Positions 32,312-43,639 of a stretch of DNA of 64,000 nt are shown here, one piece after another. Below the pieces are notes generated by a model. The model saw nothing but the letters and a program-made list of their open reading frames with translations. It searched no databases and was not told the DNA's origin. This DNA is from Aquatica leii (lineage: Eukaryota; Arthropoda; Insecta; Coleoptera; Lampyridae), in assembly GCA_035610365.1 (NCBI GenBank), contig CM069436.1:37021117-37085116 (forward strand). Reading direction: 5' to 3'. The position numbers and the translations under genes are program-made. How positions within the stretch are numbered: position 1 is the first letter of the stretch; every line of letters begins with the position of its first letter.

Positions 32312-33250
32312 ACCAATAGTCCTAGGAACTTTGCAAAAACTAAAATCTTACATTTTTTAAGAGTACTCAACTCTTCTAGTAGATTTCTTAATTTAAGTCT
32401 TCTTTCCCCAGGGAGTTCTAAACGCATATCAGAGGAGTTCAAAATAAACCCTAAATATTTACATACATTTTTGGGCACCGTGTTGCTTTTTTTCCAATTA
32501 ATTATAAATCCTAGTCGAGTTAACAAGGATATAGTTGTCTTTAAGTTATCCATGCAGTGTATGTAAGTGTTTTCAAACAACAAAAAATCGTCTAGATACA
32601 TAACTGAAATGAAACACTTTTTCTTAAATACATAATGACCGGTTTTATTAATTTAGTAAACACATAAGGAGCTGTACAAAGGCAGAATGGTAAACAAGTA
32701 AATTGATAGGTAGTATTGTCAATTGTAAAACGTAAGTATTTTCTACTGCAATCATTGACAGATACAAGATAATATGCGTCTTGTAAATCTACTGTGCACA
32801 TGTAGCAATTTTGAGTCATTAGTCCAGTAGCGGTTCTAATGTCTTCAAGTTTAAAGTGTTCTTTGATAATAATTTGATTTAAATGCTTTAAATATAATAT
32901 GAATCTACTTGATCCGTCAGGTTTTGGAGTAAAAAAAAATTAGAAATAAATTAGTTATTGACGTTTTGGCTTTTCTCAATAGCCCCTTTCAGCAACAGTT
33001 CGTTAATGTGTTTTAAAATTTTAATTTTTCTAGAAACAGACCATTTTGGTGAGACTGGAGTAGACAATTGTTGTACTTTAATCTTAAAGGGTATTTTGAA
33101 TCCTTCAACCCAATTAAATATTGATTAATCAGAAGTTATTTGGGACCATTCATGTATAAAAAGCGCAAGCCTACCAGAAATATATCTTACATTGAAATCT
33201 TCTTCCGAAATGATGTTTGTTGTATCTTCAGCCGGGATGTTTTATGTTGT
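32312..33250 (-). pseudogene. DIRS reverse transcriptase
   Basis: Frames 32819-32592 and 32601-32272 overlap across a frameshift. The first reads 'CTVDLQDAYYLVSVNDCSRKYLRF' (first catalytic Asp) and 'LPFCLCTAPYVFTKL'; the second begins 'MYLDDFLLFENTY', the Y-L-D-D active site, then 'LGFIINWKKS' and 'KYLGFILNS'. Upstream pieces to about 33250 include the connector from gag. The active site is intact but frameshifts and the MITE break the chain. Confidence 0.88.
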
Positions 33251-34726
33251 CTGTTCCGGTAAAAAGTGTCTTGACTTTTCCGAGGCTGGTGGTATTGTCC
33301 CCCCCGTCGAAGTGCTTAGAACTGCTGACGTGGTGAACGGATAAAGTTTAAAGACGTCGGTTTTTGATTAGATTTTACTGGAGACAAAAAGCTTTTGCTA
33401 AGTTTTTCCATCTCCCGAGTATTTTTAATTTCATCACTTAAGATATCTAAAAAAAATGGTTGGTGACTGAGGTTTTGTCTAATGCTTTTGTAACGTTAGC
33501 ATGCAGATTTGGTTTTATTAGTGCTCTTCTAATTAAACTTTTGGAATGATGTAAATTGGTAAGCAACTTGCAAGCATCTGACAGTAGTTTTAAGAAAATC
33601 TAATTTCGACTGATTATCAAGATCCGTAAGCACCTTAGTTAAAACCCTGCTAATAGCAGATAGTCCAGCACCAATTTGCTGTTGTACCGCAGCCAACCTG
33701 GCATCTTTTTCTAGATGAGATTTTTGTATGCACGTTTTTGCTCTGCCAAATTATGTTGTATCGGTGGTTCCATATTTGGCACTTTTATTATATTATCCGT
33801 AATAATTTTACGAATGTGTTCTGGTAAAAGAACTTAAACTGACTCTAATGGACCTGTCAGGTCTTCTGACGCATCCAGAATAGTATTTACGTTTTCATGT
33901 GAGACTTGATTATCAGAAATACCTCAACTAACAAAAAACCAATTAAGATTTCTATTAGTTAGTAGGCGAAAGAAAACGGAATAAAAATTAATTAAGAAGT
34001 CCATATTATATGCCCTCTAGACACAACAAAACAGCTTAATTTCTTATTACTTGATAGTTGATACCTAGAAGGTAATTTGTCATTGCAAATCAAAATTACA
34101 ATGTCTTCCAGACAAAGCAAATGTGTGCCCTCCGGGCATGAGTCATGATTTAAAAATCCGTGCCTACTAAGTAAAGCATTATGTGGGTACGAATTAAGTT
34201 ACTTATAAAACACAATGCCTTCCAGGCAAAGGATAATATATCCTCCGGGTATATTATTTGTAAACAAAATTCACAGTCAAGTCATAGAATCTATGCTTTT
34301 TATTTAAAACCATTGTACAATGTGTCCAGCGGACATATACAATACTAAAGGAAAATTATTTACTTAGCATCAAAAAATAAGCAACATTCTAATAATAATT
34401 AGTACCTTGGGCGGCGTAATCTCGATCCGGATAATAAAAATTAGATCGATCTAAGCTCAGGGAGCGGGATCGAGAACGGCCCCTCGCATTGCTGCGGATA
34501 TATCTAGGGAATCGCCGCGATGAAGAACGTGATGAACGTGAACGTTCGCTACTGCGTTCTTTGTGACGGCTGCGCCTGTTCCTAAAACGTTTGCAACGAT
34601 CGTCATTACGCTTGCTTTTCTTTAGCTTTTTTTTAGTTTCTTTATTTTATATTTCAAGTTTTTCTTTTCGGAAGTTGACGAATCGGAAACTGAGATTCCA
34701 AGATTAATTTCTGACGCATTCTCCAT
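33250..34726 (-). pseudogene. DIRS gag-like ORF with Arg/Ser-rich domain
   Basis: It likely starts at the ATG at 34726 ('MENASEINLGISVSDSS'), just inside the left terminal repeat. A frameshift in an A-run near 34625 leads to an Arg/Ser-rich stretch (34620-34430: 'RFRNRRSRHKERSSERSRSS' and onward), typical of nucleic-acid-binding gag proteins. A middle stretch (34190-34010) contains repeated 'CPEG' / 'CLED' motifs corresponding to DNA hairpins. Near 33580-33400 a helical segment ('LLTNLHHSKSLIRRALIKPNLHANVTKALDK') matches the usual DIRS gag C-terminal part. It is broken by several stops. Confidence 0.7.
34102..34337. repeat. Array of short covarying hairpins in the DIRS gag region
   Basis: Stem-loops at 34102-34114 (TGTCT-TCC-AGACA), 34126-34138 (TGCCC-TCC-GGGCA), 34216-34228 (TGCCT-TCC-AGGCA), 34235-34255 (9 bp stem, loop TCC) and 34321-34337 (stem TGTCC / GGACA, loop AGC). 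The first four occur as two pairs about 114 bp apart. The stem sequence changes while pairing is kept. Confidence 0.7.
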
Positions 34727-34769
34727 AGTAATTCTAAATGAGAAAATAACGACACAAACACAATCGTGA

Positions 34770-34907
34770 TTTACAACATGAGAAACAACAATGAAGGTAT
34801 ACTTATGCGCACACGTCGGGTGCAGTTTTTTTTCTCTCTCAAACCCGTGATTACAGCACAAGAGATAGCTTACAGGGTGATATGAAAGAAATGGCGCGTA
34901 ATATAAT
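34770..34907 (-). repeat. DIRS left inverted terminal repeat
   Basis: It pairs with 26591-26686 over about 93 bp. The outer edge (34870-34907, with TGGCGCGTAATATAAT) reappears in the internal complementary region. It presumably carries the element promoter, since the gag start lies just downstream in element orientation. Confidence 0.9.
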
Positions 34908-34909
34908 AG

Positions 34910-37490
34910 TTTTCAAGTTTGTCACAATCTAAATCAAATTACTTTAGACGAAACACTTAAATAATTATCGTTTTCGTAAACCATAACAAATTTTAAATCA
35001 TAACAGAAATTTTTTGAAAAACCTAGTTGTGATTAACATGAAACGTCTATAATAAAATAAATGGTATACCGCATTTTAAAAATCAAAATCAAAGAAACGT
35101 AGACGTCTTTCAGAATCTCGTGAACTGTGGCGCTGTAGTCCGTATATGTAAAATGTTGCTATCATGCGTCTTACGAACATCGGCCGGTACATTTTTTCTA
35201 ACTTATCTTGTTTTTGTTGTTGTATTTGTTATTAATAATAATAAGTCTTCAGGTGTTATTATAAGTAAAAAATTCTTTATTTATTATAGAAATATGAGAT
35301 TATTTTTAATTCTTATTGATGTGAGTTTAAAAAGATTAACGTTTTTGAGATTCACATATACTTGTCAAATGATTAATTTTTAGTTTATTAATTCCGATTT
35401 TTAACTAAAAGGCACAGTTTGCAAAATAATGAAAAGCCTCTAAATGTACGTACGTATAAAAAAAATTGTACACAAAAACAAAATTAAGCGTACAAAAATA
35501 GGTTTGTAAGATTTAATTACTTTGTTTGATTTTTTTATTTTTGTGTTTGACATTGTTTTTTGATATTTGAATTTTTATTTTTCAACAATTAGATAGTTAA
35601 ATAGCCATCAAGATAGTGATGGTCCAGTAGCACTAATTAAGCACTAATAAGCAATATCAATTAAACAAACTTTAGACGTTTGTAATGTTTTTGCAAATTG
35701 GTTTGTCACCAGCCGGCAATTTTTTTTGCCAATATAAAATACATTAAATTTTAAAAAGTTATGTATCACTCAAACTTTGTTTAAATCATTAACGTACAAT
35801 AAAATGTCTTGAAAAGTTCTATCTTTGCATTTTCACAAGCATTACTACTTTTGTAGGCAAATAAAAACTATAAAAAATAGTGTAATTTTCTACAGTTAAA
35901 ATAAGATTTGTTTCTATGACTACACAGACAAAAAGACGTCCATATAATCCGGCAAGTAGATTTTACCTGAAGCCTATTTTAATGTTTAAAGGGCTGCGGT
36001 GCACTGCAATTCACAAATTTTGCTGCAACGAACTTGGTTACGTAGAATTCATAAGTTACCATACTAAATAAAAACTTTACCGTAATGGATCTCAGACTAG
36101 CCTGCAGTGCCGTACGTGGTAAAATGTTAACTTTAGTTAAGATATCGCAAATATGATATTAGTAGATTAACTCTGTAAACAAAAAAAATATTATTTAGAT
36201 ATAAATTAGAAAAATAATGCAAATGATAAAAATACTGCTAGCGTTATTGATATGTTGATATCAACAATTGTAGTTGTCTCTTTTTTTTTAAAGTAATTGC
36301 AAAATAATTTTTACATTTTAAAACATTGCCGAACATAAAAAACCTTTACAATTATTTTTATAGCAGTAGTGACAGTTTAGTTAAAACACCAAAAATAATT
36401 TTAGAAATAAATAAGTTTATGTTTACCAACACCTGTTCGATAATAAAACTGTGACATCCGTGTACAAACCGACTGAAAAAATGTTGGTTAATGTATTAGC
36501 TAAGAGATCGTGTACAGTTTAACACAAATATTTTTTGCAATGAATTAACAGTTTGTTAACATCTAGCGTTAAAGAAAAATGTGAAAATATTTAAATCCTT
36601 GAGTTAATTATGCAACACAAAATTCTCTGATGTTCAACGCGTATATCTGTGTTAAAATTACAAACTCAGTATATATACATATATACACTAAGATGGTGGT
36701 TGCTTGAGATTAAAGATTATATTATTTTATTCATTACACTACATTAGCAACATCACTTTATTGTAACTACTCTCAAGAACGTTGCACTATTATTTTCGGT
36801 AAAAAATATTTTTTTAAACAAAAACTAATTGCTTTTATTTCATTTAATTTTAAATAAATAGTATAACAATTTAGACTTAAAATAAATTTAAACACAAAAC
36901 AATATTATTTAAGATTAATTGTAAATAAAAATCATTAAAATTTTTTATATTATAAATTAAATACACAATTGCGACTACAATTATTATTAAAACAAATCAT
37001 TTTTTCAAAATCATTAAAAGTGACTTTATTATATAATACTAACACCAAATAATCTAATAAAATAGAATTCTAGAACAAAAAAATGCCTGGAAATTTACAG
37101 ATTATACAAAAACCGACAAATTCAAACTGTATAACTTGCGTTATTGAAAATATTAGAATAATCAATCTTTTTTTCGACAAAAATAAAACAAGTAAAATAT
37201 TTGTTATTGCACGATTTAATAGCATTAATAAAGCAAAGTTCTTGTGATGTAAATTTTAGTTTGTACATGAAAACGTTTTGTACTACGATGCCAACTATAA
37301 ATAAATTACGTACGTATAATTAAAATTTAACTGAGTTAGTAAAATTTAACAATAGTGGAACAAACACCTTGTTACATATAATAGTGATAAATAGATGTTA
37401 ACAATTACCTATAAATAGTTTTTGACTACTTTACTACGTACAATAATATTGTTATATGGAAAATTATACTAAAAAAAAATTAATTTTATA
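34910..37490. other. AT-rich intronic sequence
   Basis: No protein motif was recognised. This is taken as the intron immediately upstream of the exon at 37492. Its last bases, TTAATTTTATAG, form a plausible acceptor. Confidence 0.5.
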
Positions 37491-37491
37491 G

Positions 37492-37608
37492 AGTGGGAAG
37501 CGGGCCACAAGGGCCAACCTCAGAACATGGAGGTGGAAGTTCGTGAGGGTGATCCTCGGGATTCCACCGCACTGCTGGTCAACAACACTCCTACAAATCC
37601 AGGAATAG
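37492..37608 (+). CDS. Coding exon of a FNDC4/5-like membrane protein (membrane-proximal segment)
   Basis: A 117 bp GC-rich island in AT-rich surroundings, bounded by TTTTATAG and by ATAG|GTGCGT. Read with two leading bases it encodes 'WEAGHKGQPQNMEVEVREGD', 'PRDSTALLVNNTPTNPGI' and one trailing base: a hydrophilic stretch with an N-N-T glycosylation site. The trailing G plus the first two bases of the exon at 62020 make an Asp codon, so the two exons are phase-compatible (phase 1). The preceding intron is also phase 1. By position this would be the extracellular segment just before the membrane. Upstream exons, expected to include a fibronectin type III domain if the family call is right, are outside the window. 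Confidence 0.75.
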   Translation, partial: SGKRATRANLRTWRWKFVRVILGIPPHCWSTTLLQIQE

Positions 37609-40600
37609 GTGCGTTTACTTTTATAATTGTATTTATCTTGTATAAAACTTTAGAAAACACGTTAAAGTTTTGTCGTAAAGACCAAATTAGTTTCTACAGC
37701 TACAGAAAAACATTTTTTACGATCTGGTAACGCTTGATTCAAGTATTACGTCTACCTTAATTTATAACTCAAATGAATATTGGATGTTTCGGAAACGCAA
37801 AGATAAATTGGAAATGCAACGTTGTAATTTATAGAGGAAGAAATGTTTAGAAAGATACATTGATAGTAAACGTCAATATGTTACAACCAACTAACGCTAA
37901 GATAAATCTAAGAAATGCGATCTTAAAAATGTCAGTTTCTAGTAGTTAATTAAGTAGTCGTAATTTAGCTTTACTTATTGTTTCCTAATTTATTTAACAA
38001 ATACAAGTATTATTTGACTTTTTTACAACTTACATTTTTTATTATTCTAATCGACTGGTTTACCTTTTTGAAAATACTTTTAATGGGTTTTGCTTAAATC
38101 ATTTATATACGTACATGTTTACATAGATAACAATTTACATTATTTACTAAGTAAATAATATTAACTCATCTCAAAATACCGTGTTAGCAATTGCTTTGTA
38201 CACAATTTATTCGATACATAAATACCACCATAGGAACGAATTGACGAAGATATCAGACCAACTTTAGAGAAAATTGCTTAATGTTTACCACAAAACAACA
38301 ATTTTCGACTAGGTAAATAGTATCAAATTATTATTGAGTTATGTAGAAGCCTAACGTTACGTTATTTGCAAATTTATTTTTTAATTTTTTATTACAATTA
38401 AATTTTAATCTAAATAAATTAGTTTGTAAAAAACAATATTTGAATAATTTAAAGTTTCAGTTAAAAGTAACTACACATTGCGTAACATTTTGTCACTCAT
38501 ATTGATTTAGTATTTGAGTGTAAATTTAAGTAAACACCGTCAGTCACTTTTTATATTTGCATTTTAGTTATTTACTTTATTGCAGCATTTTTATTTTTGT
38601 TTACTGCAAATAACTTACATTTAAACAGAATATTTTGTCAAACAATTTACATTTAAAAAAATTCTTTTAGTGAATATAAAGTATTATCAACAATTACTTT
38701 GAAAATAACATAGCAAAGAATGACTAAACGTGCAGTTTTTAATATTTTTTTAAACTGCAGTATTTCTATAAAAACATATAACAAATTGTAAATATTAAAC
38801 TATACATTCATAATCAACATTAAATTAGAAAATTTATTATATTTATACATTTGTTACCTTACCAGTTTTCTATTTTTGGTTAATAACAGAAGTTTTTTCT
38901 GATGCGGCAAAAGACACAAAAAAGTCTTATTGGGTGTTTGATAATTATGTGCTAAATGCCGAATTTACTTAAAAAAAGTTCGCAGATATCGCAAATCTTG
39001 CAACTATCGGAAGGTGTTGAAAACAAACACAATAATACATACGTAATGTAATGAACAAGGTTTTTTGCGATTTTCAAAAATAAGAATGCATACACAAATA
39101 ATAACAAAAAGCACACAAATAACTACTATTCTAGGTACGTATTAAACGAAAATAGAATCGTGTGCTAATTCACCAATTGTTTGTATTTAACATTTGTTCA
39201 TGAAATGCCTCATAATTGTTTCTCATAACCTCTTCATCGCTGAAAGATGATGAATCAGCAACAACAGAGACATATGGAGAATTTTTTGTGATAACAAATA
39301 CTGAGCAAAACCGCTCATTATCAAGAATTGCTGCGTGCTAATAAAACGTAGTTTCCAGTGAAATATCTTAAATCCATGCACTTGAACAAACATCATGGCA
39401 TGTAGATGTTTCCCATTTATAGTTTTAGTAGTATGTAATAGTTTAGTGCAAAATAATTGCAAAAATGCACAAAAATGAGTATTGTGTGCTAATCTTTCCA
39501 AATCGTTAACAAAACTGTGTCATAAACTCGCGGTTCTCTTCTACTAGTAGTCCATTGTTGGTACCAGCATTGAGATGCGATGTTTTGGTTGTAAAACTTT
39601 AATGTGGTGAATCAACGTACTTATTTATTTTTTCAAATATAAGCTTTGTTTAGGCAACAAGTAGTAGGAAATGTTTGGGCTGTGTTAATAACGCTCAGGT
39701 TTTTTTCCAAGCGATGTACGGTATGAAACACAACGCAAGCAATAAAATCTCAAAACATCAAACTTTATTTGACAGTATATATTTTCAAGACAAAAAATCA
39801 CCTTCGCAAATATCAAATAGTAATATTGCGCTCACAAGCACGTTATACGAGGAAAGGTCAAAAAATTGAGCTGCACTTCCACTGATACGGTTAAAAGCAT
39901 TCGAATAAAATCAAAATTTAAAATTTTCTCTGGACACAATTAATTTTAAAGCCAAAGTGGAACTTTCAGCAATTTGGCCAGACTTTGATTAAATACGGAC
40001 GGACTAAATAAACAATTTATATTGCGTCATCCTTGGCAATTGTTTAACTACATTCTAATTAGTTGACACGCGTTTAAAAAAAAACTAAAAAAAAATGATT
40101 ACTGGACTTTACCATAGTTTTATAACGGTTCACAGTTCAACAGCTTCTAAGATTATGACATGATTTAGGTAACGTTGCCACATCCTTTCAGATGTAAAAG
40201 TTCCAAAGTGGAAATTTCACCTTTGGAAATGTGCATCCACAGCTTAAATACTGGATTTTTTAACAGTTGGTCGCGTTTGCGATTTCTTGTTATATCTAAA
40301 GGAGACTTACAGCAGACTAGAGTTTTAATAAAAACATTTCGGGACGTGAAATAATCGACATGCATTTTTATTACATTCTCTAGGCGTTCCTAGCGTGATC
40401 TTTTGGCGCAAAAGAAGTAAAACTAATCTTATAAGCGACCCGTCAATTGCCAAAGACAAAAAAAAGAAAATATTAAATTTGCTCTCTCCGACAACAAAAC
40501 AACAAAAAAAAAACAAAAACCTTGTTTAAACGATATAATTAAATGTAAATATTCTTATTATTCTTAATTTTCTCGCGTTAGAGAGTATTTTAATTCATTG

Positions 40601-41020
40601 TATCTCTCGTACAATAAACAAATAATAAACTTACAAACGCATATCCAAATAAATTTAACTAATTTCTGACTTTTCAAGAACTCCCATATGCAACTTTTTT
40701 CGTTTTTTCACCGCGTCAAGGTTTTTAAAACCTTCGTTTAAAACTCTCATTCTTCTTTGTATGCAATTTTGACTTTATATCCTAAAACATTTTTTTTGTG
40801 ATTGGTTAAGTTCACGAACGCTCTCAGTACCATATTTGCCAATTGGCTTTTCTTTTTTTACTCAATCTGTTAAAAGCGGCGTTGTGACCCTTTCTACCCT
40901 TAAGATGTTATTACTTTTTGATTTTGTATGTTTACATTAACTTAGTTTTGTTACATTACAAAATAAATAAAAATAACAATTAATAAGATTTTTCTTTAAC
41001 ATAAATAAAATATATTTTCT
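37609..41020. other. Intron start, AT-rich
   Basis: First part of the 24.4 kb intron 37609-62019. Between 38900 and 40400 some frames of 60-90 codons occur on both strands, but none matches a family I know; they may be relics of an old element. Confidence 0.45.
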
Positions 41021-41029
41021 AGTTGTATA

Positions 41030-43500
41030 TCTTGTTGGCCCATCTTTTTCTGTTTCTTGCGAGAAATTTTTCTTCACTCCATGTTATTCCTTTTTCTTCC
41101 TGATCTTCATGTTGTTCTTGGTCTACTTTTCGGTTTTATTTTTTGAGGTTTTGTTTGCCATATTCTTTTTTTTTGTTCTTTCTTCTCCCATTCTTATTAA
41201 ATTCCCAAACCATTTCAGTCTTTGTCGCTTTATTTCTTTTACTACTGCTTCCACACCTAATACATTTCGCAAACTGTCATTTTTTATTCGATTTTTTCTT
41301 GTTATTTCCATTACTCCTCTAAAATATTTCATTTCTATGGCTTATATTCCGCTTTCTAATTGTTTTGTTAATACCCAATTTTCACTACCATATAATAGTA
41401 TAGGTTTAAAAATAGTTTTGTACACAACGATTTTAGTTTTCTTTTTATATTTTCTTTTTTCTTAAAAAAATATTACTTATAGCGTAATATAGTTTTGCTG
41501 TACTTTCTAATCTGTTATTTATTTCTACTTCCATGTTTCCATTTTTTGTACATTTACTTCTAGATATCTGTGTTTATATTTATATCTTCTTGTCCTATCA
41601 CCATTGCTTTTGTCTTTTCTATATTTATTCTTAAATTTTTATTTTGTAAAGCACTTGTCTATTATTCTGAATTATGTTGTAGGTGATGTCTGTTTTTTGC
41701 ATATATCACTAAGTCATCTGCAAAGACACCTTTTCCTATTTCTATACTTTCCATGTTTCTATATCCCACTTTAATTCCTTTTACTTTTTCTTTTGCTTCT
41801 TTTACTATATCATCTGTTATTAAATTAAACAACACTAAGCTAAAGGTTCCTCCTTGTCTTAATTCTTCCTTCCTGACAAATTCTTCTGACTGTAGATTTT
41901 TTGTTCTTACAATATTTCTTGTTTCTAAATCCACACTGTAAGTCTTCCATCGGTTGTTCTTTTTTTGTGATTAATATTCTTCATTATACTCTTTCATATG
42001 TTTTGGCTAGTATACTTAATATACTTATTCCTCTATAGTTTGAACAATTTCTTCTGTCACCTTTTTTATAAATAGGTAATATTATCCTTAATTCCCAACC
42101 CTCTGGTATTTTCTTATTTTTTCATGCTTTATTTATTAGTTTAGTAATCATTTCCATACTTTTTTCTCCTAGATTCTTTATCATTTCTGTTGTTATGCCA
42201 TCATGTCCAGCTGCTTTCTCATTTTTTAACAACTTGACCGCGTTTGTTCCTTTTTCTATTGTTATCTTTTCGTCATCGTCGTCATATTCTTCTTTTTCTT
42301 TGATGTTTATTATATATTTTTTTTTACTTCCACTTCTTTATTGATTTGTTCTATTGTTAGTATTTATTAAAAATCTTCTTTCCATCTAGTCATTATTTCC
42401 TCATTTTTTCCTAGTATTATTCAATTTTTGTTTTTCAGTTGTTTGATCTTTGTTTTTAATAATTTTAATACTTTATAGAATAATTTTTGATTTCCGTTGA
42501 AGTCTCTCGCCATTCTTTCTCCAAATTCGTTCCAAGATTTTTGATTTGCCTCTTTCAATATCGTTTTTACTTTAATCCTCTGCTCTTTATATATGTTGTA
42601 CGTTTCTATTGTTTTATATCTTAAGTAATTCTTCCATTTTAGTTTTTTCTCATTTTATTTATTGTTTTAATTCTTCGTTCCACCATCTTGTTTGTTTTTT
42701 GTACTGGGTAATTTTGGTTATCCCACATACTTCTTGTGCTGTTTTTATTATGTTCTCTTTAATCCTTTTCCATAGTTGCTCCAATATTAAATTTTCCAAA
42801 ATTTTGTTGATTTTACCCATCTCCGTCTCAATTTTCGTGTAATACTTTTGCGCGGTTTCTATTTCTTTTAATTTATATGTTTTAATTTTTTTTACTACAT
42901 TGTTAATTATCTTTACCTATATTCTTTGTATTAATGTTATCCCTCGTTTCTTGACTTTTGTATCTATTCGTCTCTGCTTCTTGCTTCTCTTGTTATTTTA
43001 TGTATTTCTTTATCCGCAAATACGGTATTTGTTATTACTAAGTTATTTAAAATACAGAGATTAATCAATTTTATTGCATTATGGTTTCTTTTATTTTCAC
43101 CGTTTATTCCTATTGTTTCGCTTGTTTTATCTTTTTGCCTACTTTTGCATTTAAATTTTCCATTATTATTAATCTTCCTTTTGTATCGTCTATTGTTTCT
43201 GTTAAGGATTCCCAAAATTCGTCTTTTTTTTAGTTGACTCATTTTCATTTAGTCCATACACTACTAGTATTGTTGTCTTTGACGGTATATCTAGTTTCAT
43301 TTCTATTTTAAGTATTCTTTCTGATATTCCTGACCAGTTATGAATGTATTTTACCTTATCCTTTTTAATTGTGCACCCTACTCCTTCTTTAACTGTAAAT
43401 TTTTTTAATTCCAATATATATAAAACTATAACCTCCGTTTAGTTTTATTTCACCTTTTCTTTTTTTCTTGGTTTCTGCAATACCCAAAATTTCTAGTTTG
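41030..43500 (-). pseudogene. Non-LTR retrotransposon (LINE) with endonuclease and reverse transcriptase, decayed
   Basis: Minus strand. 43414-43202 encodes the middle of an APE-type endonuclease ('EGVGCTIKKDKVKYIHNW', 'KTTILVVYGLNENES'). 43248-42964 gives its C-terminal part ('GRLIIMENLNAKVG'-like text just upstream, then 'NLCILNNLVITNTVFADKEIHK'). The reverse-transcriptase core lies at 41934-41662 ('RQGGTFSLVLFNLITDDIV', 'GVFADDLVIYAKN', with the F-A-D-D active site). 41332-41123 shows the C-terminal 'LRNVLGVEAVVKEIKRQRLKWFGNLIRMGEERT'. The domain order fits RTE/Jockey-like arthropod LINEs; the exact clade is unclear. Frameshifts are frequent. The 5' end is near 43510 and A-rich sequence is near 41030. 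Confidence 0.85.
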
Positions 43501-43519
43501 GTTTCTCAAACTCTACCTT

Positions 43520-43606
43520 GCTTGCACCTTCAGAGTGGTAAATGTGGTAAATGTCACTGACATTTAGCACTCTGAAGATGCAAGCTACAATGTCTTGCAA
43601 AACGTC
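43520..43606 (+). repeat. 18 bp inverted repeat and hammerhead-like motif
   Basis: Arms 43520-43537 (GCTTGCACCTTCAGAGTG) and 43568-43585 pair with one mismatch; the loop itself contains GTAAATGT / ACATTTA. Overlapping its right arm, 43572-43606 reads CTGAAGA, a TGCAAG...CTTGCA stem, then AAACGTC, resembling a hammerhead ribozyme core that lacks the G of GAAA. Confidence 0.6.
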
Positions 43607-43639
43607 AGTTTGTTTGGGTTCACGAACGACAATACGTAG

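Larger units (their letters stand above)
26519..34907 (-). mobile_element. DIRS1-type tyrosine-recombinase retrotransposon with three nested insertions
   Basis: Inverted terminal repeats at 26591-26686 and 34790-34882 match closely. In element (minus) orientation the order is gag-like ORF, reverse transcriptase, RNase H, tyrosine recombinase, internal complementary region and right terminal repeat: DIRS1 architecture. The internal complementary region (26741-26764 plus 29314-29400, split by a pogo) reads as the right terminus joined to the left terminus. Insertions: pogo 26765-29313, MITE 29602-30185, MITE 32045-32311. Removing them leaves about 5 kb, a normal DIRS length. The limits are placed at the shared TATAAT at each end (about 26516-26521 and 34902-34907). 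No target duplication is expected for this class. Confidence 0.9.

Noticed and set aside
39223-40516. Several 60-90 codon frames, candidate transposon
   Set aside because: I could not recognise any catalytic or DNA-binding motif in either strand.
41109-41465. 118-codon plus-strand hydrophobic frame resembling a membrane protein
   Set aside because: It is the antisense of the LINE C-terminal coding region; its Phe/Leu richness comes from the complementary Lys/Glu-rich sequence.
42609-42842. 77-codon plus-strand hydrophobic frame
   Set aside because: Antisense of the same LINE.
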